Assembly (NCBI RefSeq): GCF_004122165.1
Contig: NZ_SBKO01000001.1
Span: 372,001-436,000, forward strand
DNA length: 64,000 bases
Reading direction: 5' to 3'
Source: Flavobacterium amnicola
Lineage (GTDB): Bacteria > Bacteroidota > Bacteroidia > Flavobacteriales > Flavobacteriaceae
Shown here: piece after piece, positions 35,754 to 44,774 of the stretch
Layout of the letters: the number at the start of each line of letters is the position of its first letter
How positions within the stretch are numbered: the stretch's first letter is position 1
Made by a program: the position numbers and the translations under genes
The notes under the pieces: model-generated
The model's input: the letters and a program-made list of their open reading frames with translations, nothing else
What the model was told of the DNA's origin: nothing
The model's database searches: none

Positions 35754-37052
35754 TCAATCTCTATTTAACATGTCCTTAAATTGGTATAAAACACGCTCTA
35801 AAAGCGACAAATCTTGGGTGATAATTTCGGCAGCACCACGCATTTCCTGTTGAAAAGGGATTTGCTTTTTATAACTGGTTTCCATTCCTTCTGGCAGAAT
35901 AACATCAATCATTACGTTTCCATCTTTATCAGGCACTAATGAAATATTGTTCACTTTCCCCTTTAGAATTCCAAATTCTCGATCAGGAAAATTAGCCAAA
36001 CGAATATTCACTTGTTGGTCTACCTGTATTTTCCCGGAGTTTAAAGAGGGCGCTTTTACTTTTCCGACAAATCCTTTTCCAGCACTTGGTACAATTGAAA
36101 ATACATTATCTCCTGACGCAATCGTCTGGTTTTCCACCCATACTTGAGTGAAACTTACTTTTCCTTCAATAGCAGATTGTAGGGTATAAGTTAACTCCCA
36201 GTCTTTGATCGCTTTTTTTAATTGATAAAAAGATTGCGAAAGGCTTCTGTCTAAATTCACACTTTCTTTGACATCATTAATAACTGTCCCTTTAGTGGCT
36301 CTAGTATTTTCAATTAAAGAAGATTTTAGTTGAGAAATGGAAGTCAACAGGTTTTTATAATTTTTTTCGGCTTGTAAATAATTCAATTTCTTCGTGTCAT
36401 ATTCCTGAGAAGAAATCACCCCTTTGTCGTGAAGCTTTGCATATCTGGCAATGTCATTACGCTGTAGCAGTAATTCCTGCTCATTGATTTCTTTTTGTTG
36501 CACAAGTAAAGTAAGGCGCTCCTGAATTTGTGTGTTTTCCGATTTTTGGGCATTGCTTTCCACTTGATACGGGTGCAACGATTCATTCAAAGTATTCGCT
36601 ACGTAATCCTTCTGAAATAATGCATAAGCACTTTCAATTTCACCTAATTGTAGGTTTTTAAAAGCATCAAACGGGAAATTTTTGGAAGTCGATTTTTGAA
36701 ACGTTTCCAATTCCTTTTTCAAACGAAAAACATCTTGGTAATTGGCAGCATTCTCGATTATAGCCAGTGGCGTATTGGCCAAAACCTGCGCTTTATCTTT
36801 CACCAAAATCGCTTGTATTCTCCCTGAAGTTTTCGCGAGTAATTTTTCTGGCGGAACATTGGTGGTGATGATAATTTCAGTTCGTATTATATCTGGATAT
36901 CTTAGAAACCCTGCTATAATAAACAACATGGCAATGATTCCGAAAATCAGAACTGTCCCCCATCGAATCATCCAATGCGGTACTTTTGTTAATATATCTT
37001 GTACTTCTTCGCTACGGAGTTCAAAAGAAGTTTCTGAATTGTGCTCTATCAT
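35754..37052 (-). CDS. HlyD-family adaptor of a peptide exporter
   Basis: The 432-residue protein has one N-terminal membrane helix (WGTVLIFGIIAMLFIIAGFL, residues about 31-50), a biotinyl-lipoyl-like barrel (LAKTSGRIQAILVKDKAQVLANTPLAII), a long coiled coil (residues about 125-265) and a C-terminal beta domain. This is the plan of type I secretion adaptors that work with C39-type ABC exporters. Its start lies two bases after the exporter's stop on the same strand, so the pair is one unit. A TolC-like partner is not in this operon. Confidence 0.9.
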   Translation of the reverse strand: MIEHNSETSFELRSEEVQDILTKVPHWMIRWGTVLIFGIIAMLFIIAGFLRYPDIIRTEIIITTNVPPEKLLAKTSGRIQAILVKDKAQVLANTPLAIIENAANYQDVFRLKKELETFQKSTSKNFPFDAFKNLQLGEIESAYALFQKDYVANTLNESLHPYQVESNAQKSENTQIQERLTLLVQQKEINEQELLLQRNDIARYAKLHDKGVISSQEYDTKKLNYLQAEKNYKNLLTSISQLKSSLIENTRATKGTVINDVKESVNLDRSLSQSFYQLKKAIKDWELTYTLQSAIEGKVSFTQVWVENQTIASGDNVFSIVPSAGKGFVGKVKAPSLNSGKIQVDQQVNIRLANFPDREFGILKGKVNNISLVPDKDGNVMIDVILPEGMETSYKKQIPFQQEMRGAAEIITQDLSLLERVLYQFKDMLNRD

Positions 37053-37054
37053 AA

Positions 37055-39247
37055 TTAATTTCCTAATTGTAACTGATTGCGAACCAGTTCAAAATAATTT
37101 CCTTTTTGTTCTACTAAAGCCGAATGATTCCCCATTTCGATAATCTTTCCTTTATCGAGGACTACAATTTGATCGGCGTTCATTACTGTACTCAATCGGT
37201 GTGCGATGACCACTACGGTTTTATCCTTGAAGAACAAATCCAATTTGCGCATGATTTCCTTTTCATTGTTGGCATCTAAAGCCGAAGTAGCTTCGTCAAA
37301 AAACAACATTTCCGGGTTTTTATACACCGCTCTTGCAATCAGCAAACGTTGCTTTTGCCCGGTACTCATCCCGACGCCTTCCGAACCAATTTTAGTATTG
37401 TACCCCAAGGGTAATCCAGAGACGTATTCTTTTATATTGGCCACATCGGCCGCATACACAAGGCGTTCTTTGTCAATGATGTCAACCCCAACCGCAATAT
37501 TATTGGCAATCGTATCATTGAATATAAACCCTTCCTGCATAACCGCCCCAATATTGTTTCGCCATGCTTTTTGAGAAATGTTTTTTAATTGTGTATTTCC
37601 GATGCTTATTTCTCCTTTTTCTGGATCATAAAATTTAAGTAATAATTTCATTAGTGTGGTCTTTCCACTTCCGCTGACACCCACAATTGCCGTTACTTTT
37701 TTGGCAGGAATCACTAAATTTAAATTTTCAAGTACGGGCACATCATTCCCTAAGTATCGGTAAGATAAATTTTTAATAACAATATCTTCTTCTTGAGGGA
37801 CATCATTCGTTTGCAGTACTTCTTGTTGGATTTCATCTTCTTTTTCATGAATTTCCGACAAACGTGCTAAGGATATTTTGGCGTCTTGTAATTCTCTTAC
37901 AAAACTTATCAATTGTGTGACTGGACCGTTCAAACTTCCCACAATAGAACTGATGGCCATCATCATCCCTAAAGTAATTTGGCCGTCGATTACTAATTTG
38001 GCAGAGATAAATACAATAAAAATATTTTTCAATTCATTAATCACCGAAGAACCAATGGTTTGCGTTTGTTCCAAAACCAATCCTTTCATCGACACGCGGA
38101 ACAATCGGGCTTGCACATATTCCCAGCCCCAACGTTTTTGCTTTTCAGCATTATGCAGCTTGATTTCTTGCATGCCGTTAATGAGCTCCATTACTTTACT
38201 CTGTTCTTGCGAAACTTCTGAGAATCGTTTGTAATCTAATGCTTCCCTGCGCTTTAAAAACAAGGTTATCCAACCAAAATACAGCAAACTTCCAATGAAA
38301 AAAACAGCAAAAATTTGTACGTTATAATAAGCCAAAACACCTCCCATGATGACCATATTCACCACCGAAAACAAAACATTTAAGGAAGAAGTGGTCAGAA
38401 TTTTTTCGATGCGATGGTGATCGTTAATACGTTGCATGATATCTCCCGTCATTCTCACATCAAAGAACGATATGGGCAAATTCATCAGTTTGATAAAAAA
38501 ATCAGAAATCAAAGAAATATTGATGCGAGTCGAAAGATGCAACATGATCCAACTTCGAATCAATTCTAATCCTGTTCTTCCTGCAAATAGAAATAATTGT
38601 GCAAAAAGAATAAGATAGATAAAATTTAGGTTTTGATTTTGTATCCCAACATCTACTATGCTTTGGGTTAAAAATGGAAAAATTAATTGCAACAAACTTC
38701 CTGCTAACAAACCGATGCTCAACTGCGTTATAAAAGATTTATAGCGCCATACGTATTGAGACAACATTCCGAAGCCTAGCCCTTTTTTCTCCTCTTTATC
38801 AAATTCAGATTGATAAAATTTGGGTGTAGGTTCAATTAATAATGCAATTCCCTCCTGTGTGGTTTCCGAAGCATTATTGCCAATCCAAAATTTGATAAAC
38901 TCTTCTTTATTGTATTGAAGTAATCCGAAAGCAGGATCAGAAATACAATAGTTGCCCTTTTTGATGTCGTGCAGCACCACATAATGTTCCTTATTCCAAT
39001 GTAAAATACAAGGCAACGGAGCTTCTTCTAAACTTTCTAGATTTAATTTTACGCCAAGGGTTCTAAATCCAATTTTCTCGGCCGCATCACTCAAGAATAG
39101 TAAATTACTTCCTTCACGAGTAGTCTCACTAAAATCACGTAATTGCTGAATGTTGATCGTTTTTCCGTAGTGTTTGGAAACTATTTTTAAACAGGTGGGC
39201 CCGCAATCTTTGGTATCGGCTTGTATATAATTTGGAAATTTTTTCAA
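37055..39247 (-). CDS. C39 peptidase-containing ABC exporter (PCAT)
   Basis: This 730-residue protein cleaves double-glycine leaders and exports the peptide. From residue 1: C39 protease domain with Cys15 in DCGPTCL, His88 in EHYVVLHD and Asp104 in ISDPAFG; six-helix ABC membrane domain (residues about 160-450); ATPase with Walker A GVSGSGKTT, signature MSTGQKQR, Walker B LFFDEATSALD and AHRLSTV. The start is the TTG at 39247 (MKKFPNYIQADTKDCG); an in-frame TTG at 39268 lies inside the promoter box. All catalytic residues are intact. It sits next to two leader-peptide genes. Confidence 0.92.
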   Translation of the reverse strand: MKKFPNYIQADTKDCGPTCLKIVSKHYGKTINIQQLRDFSETTREGSNLLFLSDAAEKIGFRTLGVKLNLESLEEAPLPCILHWNKEHYVVLHDIKKGNYCISDPAFGLLQYNKEEFIKFWIGNNASETTQEGIALLIEPTPKFYQSEFDKEEKKGLGFGMLSQYVWRYKSFITQLSIGLLAGSLLQLIFPFLTQSIVDVGIQNQNLNFIYLILFAQLFLFAGRTGLELIRSWIMLHLSTRINISLISDFFIKLMNLPISFFDVRMTGDIMQRINDHHRIEKILTTSSLNVLFSVVNMVIMGGVLAYYNVQIFAVFFIGSLLYFGWITLFLKRREALDYKRFSEVSQEQSKVMELINGMQEIKLHNAEKQKRWGWEYVQARLFRVSMKGLVLEQTQTIGSSVINELKNIFIVFISAKLVIDGQITLGMMMAISSIVGSLNGPVTQLISFVRELQDAKISLARLSEIHEKEDEIQQEVLQTNDVPQEEDIVIKNLSYRYLGNDVPVLENLNLVIPAKKVTAIVGVSGSGKTTLMKLLLKFYDPEKGEISIGNTQLKNISQKAWRNNIGAVMQEGFIFNDTIANNIAVGVDIIDKERLVYAADVANIKEYVSGLPLGYNTKIGSEGVGMSTGQKQRLLIARAVYKNPEMLFFDEATSALDANNEKEIMRKLDLFFKDKTVVVIAHRLSTVMNADQIVVLDKGKIIEMGNHSALVEQKGNYFELVRNQLQLGN

Positions 39248-39265
39248 GGCTTTATATTTTGGTTT

Positions 39266-39273
39266 CAAAAATA
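39266..39273 (-). promoter_or_regulatory. TAnnTTTG promoter box for the C39 exporter-HlyD unit
   Basis: TATTTTTG on the minus strand, 18 bases before the TTG at 39247. It lies downstream of a terminator that closes the peptide genes, so exporter and peptides can be expressed separately. Confidence 0.6.
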
Positions 39274-39280
39274 AGTAAAA

Positions 39281-39310
39281 AACTGCCTAAAAAAAATTTA
39301 GGCAGTTTAA
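39281..39310 (-). terminator. Terminator between peptide genes and exporter
   Basis: AAACTGCCTAAA and TTTAGGCAGTTT pair perfectly and a T run follows on the minus strand. Confidence 0.75.
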
Positions 39311-39321
39311 AGATCTCAATA

Positions 39322-39533
39322 TTAAAGACCTAGTTCACAACAAACATTAGCCATTTTACAAGCTCCAGAATTTGTTATAAATCCAGGCAAACAAACTACT
39401 CCAGCAGTTTTTCAATAACAACTTCCTCCTTGAATTGCATTGTTACAAGCTATTGTAATACCCCATTGATTGATTTTTGCTCATTATTAGATAATTGTTG
39501 AGCATCATCTAGGTTTAAAATGTTTTTTAACAT
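39322..39533 (-). pseudogene. Broken double-glycine peptide gene, paralogue of 39593-39766
   Basis: From the ATG at 39533 the frame reads MLKNILNLDDAQQLSNNEQK then SINGVLQ and stops at 39450. Adding one base in the G run restores SINGG and opens a cysteine-rich continuation: ITIACNNAIQGGSCY, an in-frame TGA, then KTAGVVCLPGFITNSGACK and MANVCCELGL with a stop at 39322. The leader is nearly identical to the intact peptide, so this is a relative with one frameshift and one nonsense codon. The original core would have had at least six cysteines. Confidence 0.75.
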
Positions 39534-39560
39534 GATATTTGCTTTTAAAATTGAAAAAAT

Positions 39561-39574
39561 GGAGAATGCTCTCC
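39561..39574 (-). terminator. Small hairpin between the two peptide genes
   Basis: GGAGA pairs with TCTCC around a GCAT loop and six T follow on the minus strand. It could act as a weak terminator or attenuator. Confidence 0.4.
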
Positions 39575-39592
39575 TATAAAATGGAATTAGAT

Positions 39593-39766
39593 TTATCTGC
39601 AAATAATTTTACCTGCAGTATCAAACCCGATGCATTCTTTACCTTCAGGACAAATAGCAGTTGCATCTTCACAACTTCTATAAATTCTTAATCCACCATT
39701 AATTTCTTTTTGCTCATTATTAGATAATTGTTGAGCACCGTCTAAGTTTAAAATGTTTTTTAACAT
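39593..39766 (-). CDS. Double-glycine leader peptide with four-cysteine core
   Basis: This 57-residue gene starts MLKNILNLDGAQQLSNNEQK and continues EINGG, a classical double-glycine leader of 25 residues. The predicted core, LRIYRSCEDATAICPEGKE followed by CIGFDTAGKIICR, is 32 residues with four cysteines, room for two disulfides. The C39 exporter downstream is the obvious processing enzyme and the VKOR-thioredoxin protein upstream the likely oxidant. The leader differs from that of the broken copy by only two residues over the first 20. It could be a bacteriocin or a signalling peptide; the sequence does not decide. Confidence 0.8.
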   Translation of the reverse strand: MLKNILNLDGAQQLSNNEQKEINGGLRIYRSCEDATAICPEGKECIGFDTAGKIICR

Positions 39767-39850
39767 GATATTTAATTTAAAATTTAATTATTAGTCCAAT
39801 CATTTTAAGACATTTGAACCTTATGTCTATCGTTGCAACAATATTTTGAA

Positions 39851-39899
39851 AAACAAAGTTTGGATTGTCTGTGAATAACCGATTCTCCAAACTTTGTTT
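39851..39899 (-). terminator. Terminator of the T9SS repeat protein gene
   Basis: AAACAAAGTTTGGA and TCCAAACTTTGTTT pair perfectly across a 21-base loop, just past the stop at 39907. Confidence 0.7.
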
Positions 39900-39906
39900 C
39901 GACCCT

Positions 39907-42657
39907 TTATTTTTTGACAATTATTTTGTTGATGGTCTCTTCTCCCCTTTGAATTTTCAAGAAATAGGTTCCGTTAACAAAATTGGACAAATCAATTTGT
40001 GGATTGTTTTGAGGTATCGTTTTTTCAACAACAACTTGTCCCAAAGCAGTATAAACAGCTACCTTAACATTAGTTTCAGATGAATGTTGATGATCCAATT
40101 GAATGCTAAACACTCCTGAACTAGGATTTGGATACACCGATACAACCCCTATCTTGCTTTCTGTTTTTAATTCATTATTTGAAGTTCTGCCTGCTGCCTC
40201 TCCCCATAATTCAACCGTGGCAGTAGCGCAACTTGATGGATTAGCCAATTCACAAATGGTATAGTTGGATTGGTAATGAAACCATCCGGTTGGCAATCCC
40301 AAAGAAACAATTATATCTCCATAAGTAGGACTTCCCACATTGGTATCGATAGAAAAATAAGGATTTGGAGTATACGTGATTGAAACTGCAGAAGGAGTTA
40401 CTGGTGAGGCTCCATACACATCATTCGTAAAAACATTTAAGTTACCACTAACATAATTTCCATTGGAATCAAAATAAATACTGTCTGGATTTGCTCTTAG
40501 ACCAACTGTCACATATACTTTTCTAGGAGAAGTACAATTAGTCGACAAACACGGTTGACATAAATAATAAGCAATTGAATAATCACCATTTGGCGTTCCA
40601 GCTGCAACAGTAACAGTACCATCTGGATTTAATGTAATTCCAGGGAGTTGAGTACCAGGATATGGCATCACAACCACATTAGAGGAATTACAAGGGATTC
40701 CGCCTATAGTATCATTAACTAAAATGGAATCAATGCTTGTTGTACCAGCAGCTACACCAACATAAGCATCTGTAATTACAATCGTTTGAGGAGTAGCAGA
40801 TTGAGTTACTGTAATTGTCACTACAGCTTCATTACTTTGACTAGCACAACTGTCATTTAATAACAATTTGTATTTTAACTTATAGATTCCTGTGGGTGTC
40901 CCAACACCAATAGTTATAATTCCATTTGTTCCCAAAGAAATACTTCCAGTAGTAGGAATTGGATTTAACGAGCCTGGCACTTGTTGTACCGTAATACCCG
41001 GTGTTGTTGCTAATATAGGGTTTCCGTTTAGTGTGTCTGGATACGTTGGATTAGCATATTTTACATTCATTTTCATAGGAATACATTCATCATAGCTAAA
41101 AGAATCGTTTGCCGCTACTAAAACATTACTGCTACCAGAAACATCTACTTTAATTATACCTATATTACTACAAGAAGGACATGAACCTAAAGTGCAAATT
41201 TGATAGGTTAATGTATAAATTCCTACTGGAGTTCCAGCCAATAGGGTTATAGTTCCATTTGCATTTAATGTTATTCCTCCATTGGTTGGAGTTGGACTCG
41301 CTGCACTTAGTGGTACAATTACCAATCCTGAAAGTGGAGATGCAATTGCTGTTCCATTCATAGTATCATTTGCTTGAACAGTCACCGTAGAAGTTGTAGT
41401 TGTACAACTATTCATGAAGATTGAATCATTATTGGCAACTAAGGTTACGATTGGAACTGGAGCTTGTTGATGCTGTTGTATTAACTGAGGAAGTCCGATT
41501 TCTGACTTTGTAGCTGTTGTATGTGTTGCATCGGTAATTAATGTAATTGCATTGGCTGTAAAAGTAGCCGTAGTAAGATTTGCGTTTGAAATTCTTCCCA
41601 AACTCACCCTTCTGTTTGAAACATAGATATTATTATCAGGAGCCAACTGCACTTCTAAAACAGAACAAGAAGTATTAACAGGAACGATAAAATCAGACAA
41701 AGCAGCATTTGTAAGCATGTTTCTTCTTTTGATTTTATTATTACCCTCGCTGTAATATAGAATATTGCCGTTAAATGAAAACTCTACACCATACGCTGAA
41801 GCAGCTAATCCAAAATTATTATTGAACACAACAACTCCTGTAGATCGGTTAAAAGTACCTGCTCTAACTGAATGTACACCTTGGTAGGTTACTGCTTTAG
41901 CAATTCTCACGACATTTGGAGATATGTCGGATTGAGAAATTTTCAACTTGCCTGTATCGCCTACAGATGCTGTCCCATGAGGTGGTGTAGGCACCAAATA
42001 CGAACTAAATGGTCTATTCGCTACTCCAGCCCCATCTACTACACCATTGCTGGTAACCAAATACGAATAGATGAAATCATTCACTTGAGCAATAACCCAA
42101 TAATCGACTCCGTTACTATGTTTTGCCGTGGTAATACATTCGTATTCATTCCCTATTTGATTTCCAAAGTGATTCAATAAAGGCGTTGTATTAGTTCCCG
42201 AAGCATTGTTGAGAACTGTTGCGACTCTTGTGCATGGATCAATTGTGATTTCAGAAAAAAATAGTCCTGCTTCATAACTTGTAATTCCATTAGTAGTAAA
42301 AGCGTAGAAATTATTTCTGTTTCCTGGTCTTGGCAGAAAAACAATGTTTTGAGAAGACGACATGTCTCCCATTAAGTTAGTTCCATTCACAATAGGTTGA
42401 TGATTGGCTCCTAAAATTGTTTTTCCATCGGAATAAAGAAGTAAATCTCCTGTGTTATAATCGGAAATCGTTGCACATCCTTCCATTCCCCAAAAATCAT
42501 TTCCTGAGGGCATAATTTCAGATGCGGGTTGTGTAATTGTCCCGCCAGCAAAATTTAAATGAGCATGAGTACCAAAATACCAATGTCTGTTTTGCTGTTG
42601 AGCAAAATTTACTGCTGAAAATAAGAGCAGTGTAACTACTAATAATTGTTTTTTCAT
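39907..42657 (-). CDS. T9SS-secreted multi-domain repeat protein
   Basis: The 916-residue protein has a signal peptide (VTLLLFSAVNFAQQ), a propeller-like N-terminal domain of about 390 residues starting NRHWYFGTHAHLNFAGG, then about four copies of a 90-100-residue unit (each with a phrase like GGITLNANGTITLLAGTPVGIYTLTY), and a type A T9SS tail (SVYPNPSSGVFSIQ ... INKIIVKK). It should be displayed at or released from the cell surface. It has no enzyme motif I recognise. It lies between the VKOR fusion and the peptide genes on the same strand. Confidence 0.85.
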   Translation of the reverse strand: MKKQLLVVTLLLFSAVNFAQQQNRHWYFGTHAHLNFAGGTITQPASEIMPSGNDFWGMEGCATISDYNTGDLLLYSDGKTILGANHQPIVNGTNLMGDMSSSQNIVFLPRPGNRNNFYAFTTNGITSYEAGLFFSEITIDPCTRVATVLNNASGTNTTPLLNHFGNQIGNEYECITTAKHSNGVDYWVIAQVNDFIYSYLVTSNGVVDGAGVANRPFSSYLVPTPPHGTASVGDTGKLKISQSDISPNVVRIAKAVTYQGVHSVRAGTFNRSTGVVVFNNNFGLAASAYGVEFSFNGNILYYSEGNNKIKRRNMLTNAALSDFIVPVNTSCSVLEVQLAPDNNIYVSNRRVSLGRISNANLTTATFTANAITLITDATHTTATKSEIGLPQLIQQHQQAPVPIVTLVANNDSIFMNSCTTTTSTVTVQANDTMNGTAIASPLSGLVIVPLSAASPTPTNGGITLNANGTITLLAGTPVGIYTLTYQICTLGSCPSCSNIGIIKVDVSGSSNVLVAANDSFSYDECIPMKMNVKYANPTYPDTLNGNPILATTPGITVQQVPGSLNPIPTTGSISLGTNGIITIGVGTPTGIYKLKYKLLLNDSCASQSNEAVVTITVTQSATPQTIVITDAYVGVAAGTTSIDSILVNDTIGGIPCNSSNVVVMPYPGTQLPGITLNPDGTVTVAAGTPNGDYSIAYYLCQPCLSTNCTSPRKVYVTVGLRANPDSIYFDSNGNYVSGNLNVFTNDVYGASPVTPSAVSITYTPNPYFSIDTNVGSPTYGDIIVSLGLPTGWFHYQSNYTICELANPSSCATATVELWGEAAGRTSNNELKTESKIGVVSVYPNPSSGVFSIQLDHQHSSETNVKVAVYTALGQVVVEKTIPQNNPQIDLSNFVNGTYFLKIQRGEETINKIIVKK

Positions 42658-42719
42658 AATAAATAGTAAAGATTTAAATTACTCTAAGCGTATAGAGACA
42701 GTTAGAGCTTCTGCCTGAT

Positions 42720-44324
42720 TTATGCTTCAATTGCGATAGTATCTTCCAAGACTTGTTTCTCTTCCGAAAAATCATTTAAAAAATACTTCAACTCGTTTAT
42801 TTCATATTGTGTAGGAAACAATTTCTCATTGATCAATTTGACAGGAGTATAATTGAATTTATTTTGAAGACACCATAGGTATTGAATAGCAATCTGATGA
42901 TTCACTTTCGTATCAATCCTTTTGACCGTCCACTTTTCTTTCCATTGATTGAGTTCCATTTTTTTAACATGCCAATCTGTTAAAGCTTCTTCCGCATTTT
43001 GAGGAAATAAGGCATTAATGGAAAGTAACGTCTCCACCACAATCGTATACGGATTGTTATTGTTTTCTGGATTAATATTAAAGAGCACTTGTAAAAAAAC
43101 ACGCTCTGAATAGTTCTTTACCAACTCTATAGCTTCCTGAAAAGCCGTATGGCAATGCCCACAACTTGGACTAATGATTATCGTTAATTGAACTTCCGCA
43201 TTTACATTCCCTATTTGAATACCCTCAAGTTCCTGGAATCCATCAATTTGAGGAATCGTTTTGGATAAAAATGTGAAGAGTTTAAAATCTCTTTTGAATC
43301 GCTTGAGCTCATTGACTTCGCTTTCAAATTGTAGTTTTTTAGTAATGATAGGTTTGACCAAAAACCATAAAGAAGTGATCACAATAGCGGCAAACAAAAC
43401 CGCATATACATTAACAGAAAGAAGTATTTTCAAAAATGATGCGGTTGTGAGTCCAAAAACCAAACCTTGCGATACAATTAACAACGAAACCGCTAAACAC
43501 AACACACACCATTTTTTTAATTCAAATTTTTGCAACCAAATGGAATAGACAATAATGGGTAACATGACTAGGCTTAAAAAACCAACTAGTACTCCCGAAT
43601 TTTTTGGTTGCATTAAAATCGCCATCACACTAATAGCAAAGAAAAGTAAGGGCAAATCGGAAAAACTCAGCCATTTGTTAATAGTGCTTATTTCGGATTG
43701 TATCACCGAATCGCAAGAAGCTTTTGTGTTAAGAGAACACAATTTTGTAGCCATTTCATTTTTAATGCCGAATTTTTCCTGTACAATAAAAACACTCACT
43801 ACTAATCCTAGGATTGAAGTTGACAACAACAAAAATTCTGTTAAACCATAGGATTTAAAAAATAGCGATACTGTAATTAAGGCTATACAAGGCAAAATGT
43901 ATAAGTACCATTTTGAAAAAGGATACTTCAATTTGGTGGTTGAAACAAGATTCGGTTCGACAGCAATAACAAGTTGGTTCCATCGGTTTAAAAAATCATC
44001 AAACGACAATTTAAAGAAACTACCTTTTATTGTTTCGATTTCTACATGTGCTACTTTTTTATGCACTAATACAAATTCTCCATCTAATAGGGCTAGAAAA
44101 TAATCGGGCAACTCAATAAATTGTTCTTTGGGAATTCTTGCAGCGATATTCTCAATGTGAAGTAAGCTCAAAGTATCGGTTACTGCATACAAACTCGGAT
44201 AATTGGGATGAGACAAATAAGACGACTCAAACGCTTCGTTTTTATCATTGTATTTATTAATCTCTAAATACTTCGTTACTAAATTTACCATCGTGTATTG
44301 GTTTACAATCGTGGAATAAAACAT
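42720..44324 (-). CDS. C39-like / VKOR / thioredoxin-like fusion protein
   Basis: The 534-residue protein has three parts. Residues 1-125 resemble a C39 peptidase domain but lack the catalytic Cys (no DCGPTC), keeping a His at 88 (FVLVHKK). Residues about 135-325 are a VKOR membrane domain of several helices with Cys196 and Cys204 in the loop and the quinone-site CxxC Cys273-Cys276 (KKWCVLC). Residues about 345-534 are a thioredoxin-like domain with CGHC at 388-391. VKOR proteins pass electrons from new disulfides to quinones. The degenerate C39 part may bind leader peptides. A start at M12 (44291) is possible. Confidence 0.85.
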   Translation of the reverse strand: MFYSTIVNQYTMVNLVTKYLEINKYNDKNEAFESSYLSHPNYPSLYAVTDTLSLLHIENIAARIPKEQFIELPDYFLALLDGEFVLVHKKVAHVEIETIKGSFFKLSFDDFLNRWNQLVIAVEPNLVSTTKLKYPFSKWYLYILPCIALITVSLFFKSYGLTEFLLLSTSILGLVVSVFIVQEKFGIKNEMATKLCSLNTKASCDSVIQSEISTINKWLSFSDLPLLFFAISVMAILMQPKNSGVLVGFLSLVMLPIIVYSIWLQKFELKKWCVLCLAVSLLIVSQGLVFGLTTASFLKILLSVNVYAVLFAAIVITSLWFLVKPIITKKLQFESEVNELKRFKRDFKLFTFLSKTIPQIDGFQELEGIQIGNVNAEVQLTIIISPSCGHCHTAFQEAIELVKNYSERVFLQVLFNINPENNNNPYTIVVETLLSINALFPQNAEEALTDWHVKKMELNQWKEKWTVKRIDTKVNHQIAIQYLWCLQNKFNYTPVKLINEKLFPTQYEINELKYFLNDFSEEKQVLEDTIAIEA

Positions 44325-44526
44325 TTAATTCCGAGGCAAATATTTAACGATTTTGAAGTAAAAAAAAGGGCATGCTTTTACAATTTGTAAATTATAACAT
44401 ACATAATTTATAAATTATTTAGGTAAAAAATAAGGTTAAAATTCTAATTATCAAAAACTTACATTTTTAACTAAATTAAAAACAAGCTATACTCTAAAAA
44501 CAACGATTTACTTTTTCTTTTCTCCT

Positions 44527-44534
44527 TAAATTTG
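44527..44534 (+). promoter_or_regulatory. TAnnTTTG promoter box for the peptide gene at 44550
   Basis: TAAATTTG ends 15 bases before the ATG, supporting expression of this short gene. Confidence 0.6.
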
Positions 44535-44549
44535 AAAAAAAAATAATTT

Positions 44550-44774
44550 ATGAAAACTAAAAAACTAAATTTAGACCGTTTTAAAGATTTGCAACTAACA
44601 ACTGAAGAAAGTAAAAATATTATTTGTGGGATAGATGACAAACCGAAGCCAAAAGTTGTAATTATTCCCGGTGGTGGTCCAACTGACCCTCCAATCACTT
44701 GCTATTATGATTTTGATGATGTCCTTATATATTGTAAACGTGCAGATGGCACTATAATAAGTGGAACTTATTAA
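44550..44774 (+). CDS. Candidate leader peptide with Gly-Gly-Gly and two core cysteines
   Basis: The 74-residue product starts MKTKKLNLDRFKDLQLTTEE, continuing SKNIICG, similar in plan to leaders of Bacteroidota natural-product precursors though with Cys-Gly in place of Gly-Gly at residues 26-27. A second possible cut is after PGGG at 40-43, leaving PTDPPITCYYDFDDVLIYCK and a short tail with two cysteines. The GG-x-TDP motif also occurs in the peptide at 46738. It has its own promoter and its stop overlaps that of the regulator gene. Role as exported peptide is inference. Confidence 0.6.
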   Translation: MKTKKLNLDRFKDLQLTTEESKNIICGIDDKPKPKVVIIPGGGPTDPPITCYYDFDDVLIYCKRADGTIISGTY

